The notes beneath the pieces are model-generated. The model was not told where the DNA came from and did no database searches. It worked only from the letters and a program-made list of their open reading frames with translations. A program made the position numbers and the translations under genes. DNA of 64,000 nt, from NCBI GenBank assembly GCA_963575745.1, contig CAUYUJ010000370.1, positions 550,382-614,381 of the forward strand. The letters are read 5' to 3'. Below, in pieces: positions 40,590 to 50,580 of the stretch (positions are counted from its first letter, which is position 1; every line of letters starts with the position of its first letter). Origin of the DNA: Prorocentrum cordatum (Eukaryota; Sar; Dinophyceae; Prorocentrales; Prorocentraceae).

Positions 40590-41452
40590 GCGGGGGCGAC
40601 GGGGTCGCGATTGCAGGAAGTTCTTGCTCGGCGGATTCCCCAAACAAATTAGCGCGTCGCTCGAGACATCCTCAAAAAGACGACGATGTTGCAAGGGTCG
40701 TTTAAAGACGTTTTAGGTTGAAAATGAAGCTTTCGCTCGAGACATGCCCCGGGCGACCGCCCGCGTGTAACGAAGCGAAGACGACGTGGCGACAAACGGC
40801 ACGATTATTTACCTGTCTTCGCGTAGCCGATTGCCAGACTTGCCCCCGCGTCTGCCGGGGGCGCGCCGCTCGGCCAAGCCCGGCACTGCGCGGAGGCCAG
40901 GGCCCCGAGGCGATCCACTGAAAAGCGCCGCCGCCGATTCTGGGAAGCACCCCGGCCCCCCCCCCCCCGAAAGCCGAACGCCGCCCGGCGACAGTAGCCG
41001 CGGCTGCGCCGTTCAAGGGGCGCCCCGAGGCCCTGGCCGCTCGAACGCCCGCGCGATGCAAATGTCAGCTGGCTGGCAGGCACCCCTCGAGAATCACGGA
41101 CCCCCGCCTGCTTGCTGAGGCAAACTCTGGCGAGGCACCGTGCCCGCGCCTGCCAGCTGAAAACTGCGACACCACTCCCCAGGGCGCATTGCAGAGGACG
41201 GTGCGCCCTCGATCGCGAGAAACGTTCAAACTGTGGCAATCGCTGCCGAGATGCGCGGCCACGACGCGCGCCGTGAGCCACTGCGAACGCGAGGGGCGGA
41301 GATGAGTGGGAAGAGAAACGCAAGCGGGCGAGGATGGACAGGACAGGAAGTCTGCGCGCCGGCTCCGGTAGCCGGAGCGGCCCCCTCTGGGGCAGACGCG
41401 CGCATGGCAATTAGGAAAATGCATCGAGTGAAACGCGTGCATGGAAGGCCGC
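40590..41452. other. Unassigned spacer between methyltransferase gene and LINE
   Basis: No gene recognised. This is the 3' flank of the LINE; no A-tail was visible. Confidence 0.4.
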
Positions 41453-42286
41453 TCACGCGTCCAACGAATCTATCCATCTCAGACGAGGTCGCCCTTGAGA
41501 TCGCTTGGCTTCCGTCCGGAACCACGGCGTCCAGAGCAACAGTCGTTTGCTCCACTTGTTCTCGGCGTCGAAGAAGACGCGGGCTGCGAACGCAGATTTG
41601 CGAGCGCGTTGGATGGACACCCAGTTTCTGATGCGAAAGTTGGAACAATACTCCTCTATCCTCCTGGCCCAGCGCTTGATGCACTCCACGTGCGTTTCGT
41701 CCGCGGCCCTGGCCGTGCGAAACATGCTCCGGAGCATCTTTCTCCACGCGACTCTGAGTCTGTTTCTGGGCGTAGCATCCAGCGTCCAGCATTCGCACGC
41801 ACACAACGCGACCGGGCTCACGACGCTGTCGAACAGCCGCAAGCGCTTCCTCGGCGGGCACGACCGAGAACATTGAACGTGCTTGAACTTGGCGAATGCC
41901 CTCCAAGCTGACGACAATCGATTTGTGAGTTCATTGTCGTGAAAATCATAAAGAGACAGCTGAATTCCCAAATGCCGTTCCGATTCACCTGGCTGTACAA
42001 TAGCGACATCCTCTCCAGATACTTGCACTGCCAGTGAACAAGTGTCAGCAGAATGTGTGAGAATCTTTGTTTTCCCGAAGTGAACAACAAGTCCATACCG
42101 GGAAGCCTCCGTAGTCAAGTCCCTGAGAATTTTCACAACGTCTGATTTGCTGCTCGCCAGTGAAAGGACGTCGTCTGCAAACCGTAAATTCGTCAGCGGG
42201 TCACCCACATAGTCAATGACAAAACCATAATTCGGTCAAGCCCTGCGCTGATTTAACCCGTGCCACCTCTTCTTGAGTGCACGAAA
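41453..42286 (-). pseudogene. LINE ORF2, RT catalytic box to C-terminus
   Basis: Continuation of the RT in the same frame after two in-frame TGA codons (42289-42287 and 42238-42236). Reads FRALKKRWHGLNQRRA, stop, PNYGFVIDYVGDPLTNLRFA, DDVLSLASS (the FADD box), then YGLVVHFGKTKILTHSAD, and the thumb/C-terminal signatures AWRAFAKFKHV, RLRLFDSVVSPVALCACECW, KMLRSMF and WARRIEEYCSNFRIRNWVSI, ending near RWIDSLDA. This covers RT motif C through the region after the thumb. Both TGA codons are one transition from TGG or CGA. Confidence 0.88.
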
Positions 42287-43693
42287 TCATACTTCCATCG
42301 CAGCTATGAACAACAATGCTGATATCGGGTCTCCCTGTTTCACACCGCGAGATAAATCGAATATCCTCGACTCTTCTCCCGCCACGACCGTGGCTGACTG
42401 ACGGCAGCACAGCTTCTGCACCAAAGAAATATAAGTGGCGTCTACGCCTAATACACGAAGCACCTCCCACAGCGCAGAGCGTTCTACAGTATCGAACGCT
42501 TTTTCAAAACCCACGAGAGCTATCCACAGCGATTGGTTCCACTCCTCACATCCTTCAGCGAGTAGCGTGAGTGTGAGTAAATGGTCAACTGTCGAATGCC
42601 CCTTCCGGTATGCCGCCCGGTCCGGGATCTGTGCAGAAACAATTGCAAGCTGGAGTCTGTCGCACAACACCCGGGCGAACAATTTGCACAGGATTGGCAA
42701 TATAGCTATGGGTCTATAGTTTTTTGGAAGTAAAGGGTCTCCTATTTTGAATAATACAGCAAGCCGCGTTCTCGTCCACGTTTCCGGCAGCGCCGCACCC
42801 GGCTGCGTCACGTCGCTGAACAAATCGAAAACAGCATTGCGGAAAATGGCACTGGACGCCTTCAGCATTTCCGCAACCACTCCAGACTCGTCTTTGCATT
42901 TGCAACATTTTAAAGCTTTTAATGCCTCGTCTAATCCCTCCAGAGTGAAGGGCGGAATTTCTTCTGCAACAGAGTTGTGAGTGCTCCTTGCACTGCTCCT
43001 GCCGGCGTAGAGCTTCTCGTAAAAGCAAGCGAAGACCTCTGAAATACTGCTTCGATCTACGTGCTGAACGCCAGCGCCATCTGCGACGGCTGCGATGCGA
43101 AGTTTCTTCACGGGCCCCCCCGCCCCAGCGAGCCCCGACATGCCTCGGAAGTCTGTCAGAATTCTGCCGATGCGTGCCTCCCGCGTTTCTTTCAGCCTGC
43201 GTTGAATGAGTTTCTTGATGCTTTTGCTTATCTCCAGCCGTCGTTTCTTCTTCCCTTCAGCGTTCAAGCCCTCCCTTCTCCGCAGGCCTCGCCGCTCGGC
43301 AATCAAAGACTCGAGCTCGTTGTCAATGTCGTTGAACGTCCGCGCCCTGGCTGGTACAGGAAGGACTTCCTCCAGCGCGCTCACCATGCATCTTTCCATC
43401 TGTTCCGCTTTCTCAGAAGATGTGATTCCTCTTGTCCGCTCGCGCTCGAACTTCGCATCCAAAGTCTCGCCGTGCAATTTGGCATCAACTGCCGAACTCC
43501 AAGTGCAATGCCTCTTCCGCGCGAGAACTGTCTCCGGCGGGCGCGCAGAAATGCGCAACTCGACCGGTCTGCGGTCAGAGCCGGCGCCCAACCATGGGCG
43601 CACCCTGCAGAAAACCATATCAGGAGCCATCCTGGAATCTAATAAGAGATAATCCAGCTGTTTTTTTGAATTCTGATTCGAGTACGTCCACAA
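42287..43693 (-). pseudogene. LINE ORF2, endonuclease C-terminus and RT motifs 0-B
   Basis: 468 codons. It opens WTYSNQNSKKQLDYLLLDSR and GAGSDRRPVELRI, the last two APE endonuclease motifs (including the SDHRPV-type box with Arg in place of His). The linker is helical and basic (ELESLIAERRGLRRREG). The RT follows: LPKNYRPIAILPILCKLFAR, IPDRAAYRKGHSTVDHLLTL, SLWIALVGFEKAFDTVERSA, then LSRGVKQGDPISALLF. Motif A reads VGFEKAFD, with Gly (GGT at 42511-42509) where the first catalytic Asp is expected. That alone would abolish polymerase activity. The frame ends at a TGA but the same frame continues to 41453. Confidence 0.9.
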
Positions 43694-44414
43694 TCCTCAG
43701 TAATGTCATTATACTGGCGAAGCTTTTGACGACAAAACGCAATTCGAAAAAACAAATGCTCAAACGCCAAATGATCGGTACAGCGTGGGACGAATCGCGG
43801 CTGACCGAACGCGAGAACGCGAGCGCCCGCGCGAAGCTCCCTGCTACAAACTGATGCCCCGATTAGGACCACGATAACAGCGTTTTGCGCGAAAGGGCGC
43901 GGACCGAATTGCCTGCCAATCGACGTTGCGATCAGGAACCGCCGCGCCAATGACAGCGGCAGCGGTGATAATCGAATGAACACCTTGGAGCAAGTGGCAC
44001 TGCCACAGCGACATCAAAGGCGCCCTTGCGTTCAATAACACATTGAAGGTCGCGCGACCACGCGCGAGCCCCATGCGACACTACAACGCGCAACAGCATG
44101 ATGAGCGGAGAAGTAGACAAGCAAACGCGATGCGCGTGCCGGCGCGCGCTCACCTACAACCGTAGGCTCGCACGTGCGCGCGCGCATGTTCGAGGGCGGT
44201 GGCATCGCCAGAAGTCGCGGCGCGATGGCAACTGGCTGTGCAAATTTGCAAGTCGCCAGGCGCACTTCTAACAATTCTCAGGGGCGCAAAACCATAATGA
44301 AAACCACGCTGCGCATCCAAAGCGACGCGATCACGCGAGACGTACTTTCGCGTGAGACACCAGGGGGGCGTCGGCAACGCGGCGGCGGGCAGGAACGCAT
44401 TAAATTGTGTCGCC

Positions 44415-44665
44415 GCGTTTGTGCACCCGGGCCTCCCTGTGAACTTTTGCGACCAGTACGGGCTTGCGAGACAGCAGAGCTTCCACTGCACCAGGTATGG
44501 TGGAATGGCCCCTGCTAATAGTCTGGCGCGCGAGTGGGCCAGGCAGGGCAATTATTTTTGCGCCGCGTGGGCTGGCCGCGATTGCCAGGGAGATTATGCA
44601 TTCGCGCCGGAGGATATCGATGGGCTCGGACAGGGCCCGAAATTCCTGGATACCTTTATGCTTTC
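44415..44665 (+). CDS. Possible exon, Cys-rich unknown protein
   Basis: The only plus-strand stretch in the window that reads like protein: AAFVHPGLPVNFCDQYGLAR, QQSFHCTRYGGMAPANSLAR, EWARQGNYFCAAWAGRDCQG, DYAFAPEDIDGLGQGPKFLD. Cys and aromatic residues are regularly spaced (FCDQYG, HCTRYGG, YFCAAWAGR), unlike the repeat-derived frames around it. It follows a possible acceptor region near 44400 and merges into a satellite after about 44690. No family could be named. It could be an exon carried into the LINE by the insertion, or a chance frame. Confidence 0.35.
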
Positions 44666-44689
44666 GCCAGGCCCGCCGATCTGCAAGGA

Positions 44690-45030
44690 TCCATGCTGGA
44701 TCGTGGTCCACGTGGCGGCGCCGCCTCATGTGGGCGCACCCCTTCGTTTCGCGGCCCCACATGGAGGTCCACCGAAGGCCCCAATGGCATGGCCCCATGG
44801 CGGTGCCGCCCATGTGGGCGCACCCCTCGCACGGTTCGTGGCCCGACATGGAGCTCCACTGACGGCCCTGCTGGCAGGGTCTACATGGCGGCTGCGCACC
44901 ATTTGGGCGCACCCCTCGCTCGGTTCGCGGCCCCGCATGGGGCCCCACCGGAGGCCCTAGTGGCGTGGTCCACACGGCGGCGCCGCCCGATCTTGGCGCA
45001 CCCCCCACGCATTCGCGGCCCCACATGGCA
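44690..45030. repeat. ~90-bp satellite, about 4 copies, related to the 75-bp satellite
   Basis: Units carry TGTGGGCGCACCCCT, TTCGCGGCCCCACATGGAG, GTCCACCGAAGGCCCCAATG and GTGGTCCACGTGGCGGCGCC. The core GCGGCCCCA..GGAGNTCCACCGNAGGC matches the inverse of the 75-bp satellite at 25346-26844. Confidence 0.85.
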
Positions 45031-45536
45031 CCGACAGCTGCATATGGTTCGGTAGTTCGCCAGGCTTATTTTAGTCCAGGTCCTAATCGGCCTTTGCGAG
45101 GCCCCGTGGGCGACCGCGAGGGACTCTTTGAGTTTCTTGACATGCGTGGCCGCCCGCCTCTCGGCGCGAAGGAGTTGAGTTACGTCGCGTGCTTGCTGCG
45201 TCACGCGCGGGGCGGACTTCATGAGCACTGTGCCCGCAGAGCATCCTGCGCACGCTTGTGATTCTGGCATCGAGGCTACAGATTGGAGACCAAAGGTGCC
45301 GCGATCACTTCGGCGCCCGCTGTGCGTGGATCCGTCGGGGCACGTACTCTACAAGCAAATGCCTTTCTCATTTCGTCATCATCTGCTCTTGCCGCCCCCC
45401 TCGCATCCCCCCCGCGCTGTTCTTGCCTTGCCCTGGTTCGCGTTCCTTCTTGTTCTCCTTCTGCGTTGCGTGCGTGCGCCCTTGCTGCCATTCGACCCGT
45501 CTGCCCCCCTGCGCCCATGCGCTGCGGGCGGCGCCC

Positions 45537-45870
45537 AGCCGACAAAAAAATGATTGCCCCGACAAAATTGACCGACAAAAAACCGAACCGCCCGACAAAA
45601 AAACAACCCCGACAAAAAATCGGCCCGACAAAATGGGCCGACAAAAAAAAAGAGGTGGCCCGACAAAAAAAACGACGGCCGCGACAAAAAAAACTGACCG
45701 ACCCAAGAAAGTGTCGCGACAAAATCGTTCCTGGCTTTCGCTGCGGGGCGGATTCATTGTAATTTCACAATTAGGATGCGCCCCCCCTGGACCCCGCGGC
45801 AATTTTGTCCGACGGTCCGGGTGGACATTTTGTCGGTCAGTTTGGTTGGGCGGTTTGTCGAAGCAGTCTG
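45537..45870. repeat. GACAAAA cluster with inverted partner
   Basis: About 11 copies of CCGACAAAAAA at 12-25 bp spacing (45539-45726), then the inverse AATTTTGTCCGACGG, ACATTTTGTCGGTCA and CGGTTTGTCG at 45802-45862. The two parts could form an imperfect stem of 50-60 bp. Frames encode Lys/Asp or Phe/Val repeats only. Confidence 0.75.
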
Positions 45871-46479
45871 GTGCGTCCACGAGGTCGCGCCGCGTTCGCC
45901 GGGCGATTCGCGGTCCTAACGGGAGCGCAGTAGCATCACGCGGCGAGGGGGGGGGGACATGGCGGCGCGGCGGGGAGGAAGAGGGGGAGGAGAGAGATTG
46001 GCAGGAGGAGGAGGAAAACGATGAGGAGGAGGAAGAGGGCGAGGGGACATGGTGGCGGGCATCCCCGACTTCAGCTTGCCTGGCCCAACCCTTCGGGGGG
46101 GGGGCGTCGGTCGGCCAGGGCGAACGCTGCGTGGAGCTCGCCCCAGGAAGTTCCCAAGGGAGATTCGGGGGTGTGCGAAGGCTTTGGTATTCCGATGCCT
46201 GTGGCAAATCCCGCCGCTATGCCTGCGCTGTGGGTCGCAAGCCTTTTGGGCGTCGGTGCAGGTTTCGCTTTTTGTGCGAGGGGATTTCCAAGATGCCTTG
46301 GGGGCTTTCGTGCAGAACTTGCAAGGCATTGTGGACGTTCTCGGCGGCGTCATGGGCCTTCAGGCGGCACTCGTGGGAGCCTCGCAGGGGCGTCGCGGAG
46401 AAATTTGGGCCCTGCTGCGGACAAGTTGGGGCTGCTGGTTGACGCTATGTCTCACGGTTTTCCCTCATATTCCAACCCT

Positions 46480-46745
46480 CTCCCTTTATCACCCTTCCTT
46501 CCTCCTCCCTACTAACTCGCCCACCCTCCCCCCTGCCCCATCCCCCCCTTTTTCCCTGGCTTTCCCCCCTCCCTGGCCCTCCTTCCCCCTTTTCCCACAT
46601 CTTCCCCTCCCCCTCCCACCTCGCCCTACTAACTCGCCCCCCCCCTTCTTCCTGCCCCATCGTTTCTCTTCCCCTCTCCCTTCCTCGTCGTCGTCCCCCC
46701 TCCTTCCCCCCTCTTCTCCCTTTTTTCTGTTCCTGCCCCTCCCTG
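46480..46745. repeat. C/T-rich tract
   Basis: CCTCCC, CCCCTTTTTCCC and ACTAACTCGCCC words. ACTAACTCGCCCACC occurs twice (46510 and 46627). Confidence 0.8.
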
Positions 46746-46774
46746 TGTAATTTCTCTGTTTCGGCGCGCCCAAC

Positions 46775-46925
46775 ACATCGCTCCGCGGCCCCATGGAGCC
46801 CCACCGGAGGCGCCAGTGGCAGGGTCCACATGGCGACGCCGCTCCATTTGAGCGCACACCATCACACGGCTTGCAGCCCCAGAGGGATCTCCACCGCAGG
46901 CCTCAGCGGCAGGGTCCGCCATCTG
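46775..46925. repeat. Short satellite block, same family as 44690-45030
   Basis: About two copies: CTCCGCGGCCCCATGGAGCC, CCACCGGAGGCGCCAGTGGC, AGGGTCCACATGG and a weaker second copy with CCCCAGAGGGATCTCCACCG. Confidence 0.75.
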
Positions 46926-47429
46926 GACAGCAGAGGGAACTCGAACGCGGCGCGCCGCAGCGCGCTTCGAAACGATGTTGGGCACAATGGCATTTTACCG
47001 CAACGCCGCGGATTTGTGAGCCGCCCCGCGCGGGTGATGCCGAACGCACGCGCGTGCTACCGCATGCGCGCCGCCAGAGCTAAGTTTCCGACTTCGGTCG
47101 TGAATTGTAGCGCGGGCGCGTGTCAGGCGCCCTCGACGCGTCACGTAGGCCCGCGCGTTGGGCGCCCACGCATCACGCCGGAAACATGTCATCCTACTAC
47201 TCTCGCGTAATGCAGCGCTTTCGTTGCAGCGCGGTTCGCCGAGGGCGCTGGCGCGTCGCCGAAAGCGACAGCCAGGTTCCTTTGGCAGGAGGACTGGTGG
47301 GGGGGGGTGGAATGGGAGGTGCGCGCGAATGAGGGGGGGAGGGGCAACGCGGCGAGGAGGAGGAGGGCGAGGCGGAAGGCGTGGATGAAACGGGGAAAAG
47401 GAGGGGGAGGGAAATTGAGGGCGGTTCAG

Positions 47430-47565
47430 GGGAGCCGGGGACGCTCAGGGCCCCTCTTGGGGCCCTCTCGGAGCCGCCCCGGGGCTCTCTACGAGCCTCG
47501 GAAGGCACCGAAATGGCCCCAAGATAACCCCAAGAGAGCCCCAAGAGAGCCCTAAGAGGGGCCCT
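47430..47565 (-). repeat. GGGCCCCTCTTGGGGCCC array, short
   Basis: Two blocks facing each other: GCCCCTCTTGGGGCCCTC at about 47449 and CCCCAAGAGAGCCCCAAGAG at about 47525, forming a potential stem. Same word family as the other AAGAGGCC arrays. Confidence 0.65.
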
Positions 47566-47783
47566 GAGGCGCGTGGACTGCGGCCTGCATGCGGTCCGCG
47601 CACTAGTACGAGCGATTGAGTCTGAAAGGGCAAGGCGCGGCACGTGCGTCATGAAAACGCGGCACGCGGCAGAAATAATTATGAGAAGGAAACTCGCGCG
47701 CTTCGCGTGCGTCCGTTGACCGAAATTGCTAAGTCAGGGCAATGGCGCGGCGACGACCGCGTTTGTCTCCACCAATCAATAAT

Positions 47784-48443
47784 TCAAAAAAATGCAAAAC
47801 AAATTTGTCGAGGCCCTGGTTTTGTTTCCTGGTGGGGGAGGGGCAATCCATCTGCTTCCGCGGGATCGAATGCATGGGCCAACATAAAGCCGTGGAGGAT
47901 ACAGAAATGTATCAGCCCCTCCCCGCGCACAGTGCGTTGTCGAATCGGGTTCGGACCGATGACGTCCTGTTCGCCTTCTCCCAAGCATGGGCCCACTTCT
48001 GCGTTGAAGTCCCCGGCAACCAAGCATTTGGGTTTCGTGCAACAGTCTGGGCATAATTAGGAAGCCATCCAATCTCGAATATACAGCTCCACATAAGTAT
48101 CTTCAATCCGTGAGCGCGGCATGTATACACCAAAAACTCTGATAATCATATCGTCTACGACCAGATCCAAAACTGCAGCACGGTCACAAACTGCACTGAC
48201 AGATGTATAACTCCATCCTTTGTTTACCAATATGCCGACGCCGTTTTTTCCTTTGCTTCCGCGGCTCCCGAACCACATGTGGCCGCCCTCCGTGGTGAAC
48301 ACCTCCTTGGTCTCTTCGCGCCGCGTCTCTGCGAAGACGATGACATCCCAACTTCGACCTTTGAGCTCGCAGAACAACGCCTCAAGCCTTTGCTCGAACA
48401 TCATGAAATAATGTATGTTGCAAGTGATAACTGTAAGAGACAT
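47784..48443 (-). pseudogene. LINE ORF2, APE endonuclease N-terminal part
   Basis: Nicks target DNA to prime reverse transcription. From the ATG at 48443: MSLTVITCNIHYF (motif I Asn), WDVIVFAETRRE (motif II Glu), KGKNGVGILVNKGWS, DRAAVLDLVVDDMIIRVFGV, then YMPRSRIEDTY and IRDWMAS, followed by an in-frame TAA (48059-48057). The same frame continues CLVAGDFNAEVGPCLGEGEQ (catalytic GDFN box), GEGLIHFCILHGFMLAHAFD. Similarity fades after about 47870, where the insertion begins. The rest of the domain resumes at 43693. It lies 100 bp after the ORF1 stop on the same strand. Confidence 0.85.
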
Positions 48444-48545
48444 GCTGCAAGAACGAGAAGACCTTGTTGATGACGATTTCCTTGCACGGGTACTATGGGG
48501 CACGTTGTCTCTGTGCCCCTACTCCTGGGACCTCGTGGTCCTCTC

Positions 48546-49548
48546 TCATTTTTTCTTCCATGATTTGATGTCGGACTCCACGAGCTCCTTCGCGCTCTCC
48601 GCCACGCCATCCAGAATCATGCCGGGCGCGTCGTTCACCCAGGCGACCTTCTTGGGGTTCACGCTGACCGTGCCCTTCTTCCAATTGATGGTGACATCCT
48701 CTCTGGCTTGGCCCTGGTCGTTTATGATGTGGTGCTTGATGAGTCCCAGGGTTTTGTCCCGGATGCGCTCCTCAAATGTCCTGTTGTTCGTAAACCACAA
48801 ATCAACCCCATCAGTCGTCGTTTTCTGTGCATCTCTGATTTTCCTGTAGAGGCCGATTTTCGCAGCGACCGAATCGAATTGAATGCAACCGACGCTGGAG
48901 GGGTCGCTGAAAGTAGAGACCTTTTGGACTTTGTGGCGCCTCGAAACCACCTGCAGGAAATCCTCGATGGCCGAAACGATGTCTTCCGCATCAGTGTCCC
49001 GCTGGACCCCCCCCCCCGCGATGACCTGCAAGTCCCTCTGGATGCCCTCGTCCTCCTCCCCGTCCTCCTTCTCCTCCTTCCCCATCGAACGTCTTGCCCT
49101 CCTCCCGCATCTTCTCCGAAAACTCCCTGACCTCCGATGCAACGATGAGCTCCATTGTGTTATGCATCTCCTCCTTTGTTACGTATAATCCCTCCACCTC
49201 CTTCCGGAAATTGTGCGAGTCTGTTTCGAGATCGGCGCGCTTCTCCTGAGTCTCCTCCGCCACCTCCGTCGCCTCCTCCGCCTTCTTCCTCACCTCCTTC
49301 ATCAGGGTGCGCATCTGGCCGAACTGCTTTTCGATCCTCTCGAACTTCTTATTTTGGCGCTCCTCGAACCTCTGGAGCCACGGTGGATCCCCATCTTCCG
49401 TAGACGCCACCATCACCTCCCCGATAGCTTGGATATTCTTTTTTGGCTTCTCCGGTGTGTGTCCAGAAGAAACCGGGCCACGCTTTGAACCTGTGCCCGA
49501 CATTCCGCCGCATCCCAAATTGCAACACGCTGGCGCGCAACAAGACAA
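48546..49548 (-). pseudogene. LINE ORF1 (coiled coil plus nucleic-acid-binding domain), one frameshift
   Basis: The RNA-binding chaperone of the LINE. The likely start is MSGTGSKRGPVSSGHTPEKP at about 49503 (an upstream ATG sits at 49548). Then PPWLQRFEERQNKKFERIEK and heptad-rich KEVRKKAEEATEVAEETQEK, LETDSHNFRKEVEGLYVTKE form a coiled coil. Near 49085, in a GGGGAAGGAGGAGAAGGAGG run, the frame shifts. The second half continues as DTDAEDIVSAIEDFLQVVSR, VGCIQFDSVAAKIGLYRKIR, DGVDLWFTNNRTFEERIRDK and GLIKHHIIN, like the RRM and C-terminal domains of L1-type ORF1 proteins. It ends at 48546. The frameshift sits in a homopurine run and could be a sequencing error. Confidence 0.75.
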
Positions 49549-49780
49549 TCTGATATGAATGCTGACAGGATTTGGAAAAGCCCAGGTGGATACTTGAGCC
49601 CAGATGGATACTTGAGCGGGCGAGGACGGGCGGGGGGAAAGAAGACGATGGGGGGATCAGGACGAGGAGGAGGAGGGGGGAGAGGGAGGATGGGGGATGA
49701 CGAGGAGGAGGATGAGAAGCGGAGAGCGAGGGGGGCAGATGGAGGACGCACGGGAGGAGACAGGCGAAGGAACAGACAAA

Positions 49781-50342
49781 TCAAGAAAAGGCCCTCTTGG
49801 CCCTCTTGCTCGCGCCCTCAACGGCGGGGCCAGGGGCAGCAACATTGGCGGCCCTGGGCGGCTTGCCCTTCTTATCCTTATCAGCGGTCGAGGGATCTGC
49901 TTCAGATGCGGCGTGCTTCCTCTTCTTCTTCGCAGCCTTGGCGATGTCCGTGGCCTTGCTGTTCAGCGACGGCGGGATCTCCAGGTCCTCGGTTCTGAAC
50001 GCGGACACGCATTCGTTCAAAGCGCTGATGTCCTTCACCTCGGCTGCCTCGAAAGCCATCGTGGTCTGGGTGAGACCGTGCACGCCGATGGCTGCCTGGG
50101 CGCGGCCAACCACTGCGCCCGCGCCGCTCGCCAAGGTCTCCGCGGCCGCCTTCTGATCGCCCAGCTTCTCGAAGACCAAACTCATCCTGAGCGCGGCCAC
50201 CGCCTTCTGCAGCCCCGGGAGCGTCGTCTTCGTCAAGGTGAGCACGCCGCCCTCCGCCGCATCACCAGCCGCCAAAAACTGGGCCTCGCCCGTGCCAGCG
50301 TCGGGGTACTTAGCAAGGATCTCTTCGGCGCCACCCATTGCA
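49781..50342 (-). CDS. Unknown multi-exon gene A, last exon
   Basis: Last exon (or separate small gene) with ATG at 50338 just after a TTCCCAG acceptor at 50344-50343. Encodes MGGAEEILAKYPDAGTGEAQ, LTLTKTTLPGLQKAVAALRM, LVFEKLGDQKAAAETLASGA, MAFEAAEVKDISALNECVSA, then a Lys-rich tail AKAAKKKRKH and EGASKRAKRAFS before the stop at 49781. The body is Ala-rich and helical; the tail resembles bipartite nuclear localisation signals. The frame is clean over 185 codons and lies 233 bp from the LINE ORF1 start on the same strand. No family recognised. Confidence 0.6.
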
Positions 50343-50439
50343 CTGGGAAGGCAAGAAGTAACCCCCCTCGCCCGAGCTCCTCTCCAACCCCCTCAGCCCA
50401 CCTCTGGGGCGAGTGAGGGGGTGGACAGGGGGATGAGAG

Positions 50440-50545
50440 AATACGGGATGTTCAGATCCACAGGTCCTCTTGACCGCCTGCGCAGAGACGTCGAGCTTGC
50501 CCTTGGAGAGCTCCGCGGGCATCGCCGATAACGCCAGCGACATCG
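50440..50545 (-). CDS. Unknown gene A, possible small exon
   Basis: After TGCTGTCAG the minus strand reads MSLALSAMPAELSKGKLDVS, AQAVKRTC. The exon phase relative to its neighbours could not be settled and another frame is also open, so this is only a candidate. Confidence 0.35.
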
Positions 50546-50580
50546 CTGACAGCAGCCAGGTCGGATCACCGCGAACAAAC

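Larger units (their letters stand above)
43694..47870. other. About 4.1 kb insertion inside the LINE
   Basis: DNA separating the two halves of the LINE endonuclease. It contains a possible exon at 44415-44665, two small satellite arrays (44690-45030 and 46775-46925), a GACAAAA fold-back (45537-45870), a pyrimidine tract (46480-46745) and a GAGAGCCCC array (47430-47565). No transposase or RT was seen, and the exact ends and any target duplication could not be fixed. Breakpoints are uncertain by tens of bp. Confidence 0.55.
41453..49548 (-). mobile_element. LINE (APE-type non-LTR retrotransposon) split by a large insertion
   Basis: On the minus strand: ORF1 (49548-48546), ORF2 endonuclease N-terminal part (48443-about 47870), then about 4.1 kb of unrelated repeat-rich DNA, then the endonuclease C-terminal part with RT and C-terminus (43693-41453). 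The endonuclease breaks off at LHGFMLAHAFDP and resumes near WTYSNQNSKKQLDYLL, which are adjacent in intact APE domains, so the two halves belong together. Stops at 48059, 42289 and 42238, and a lost catalytic Asp, show the copy is dead. Confidence 0.75.

Noticed and set aside
43655-47800. TTTTTTTGAATT..TGATT and its inverse at the two edges of the LINE insertion, as terminal inverted repeats
   Set aside because: The left copy lies within conserved LINE coding sequence (NSKKQLD) and the match is only about 12 bp, so it is probably chance.
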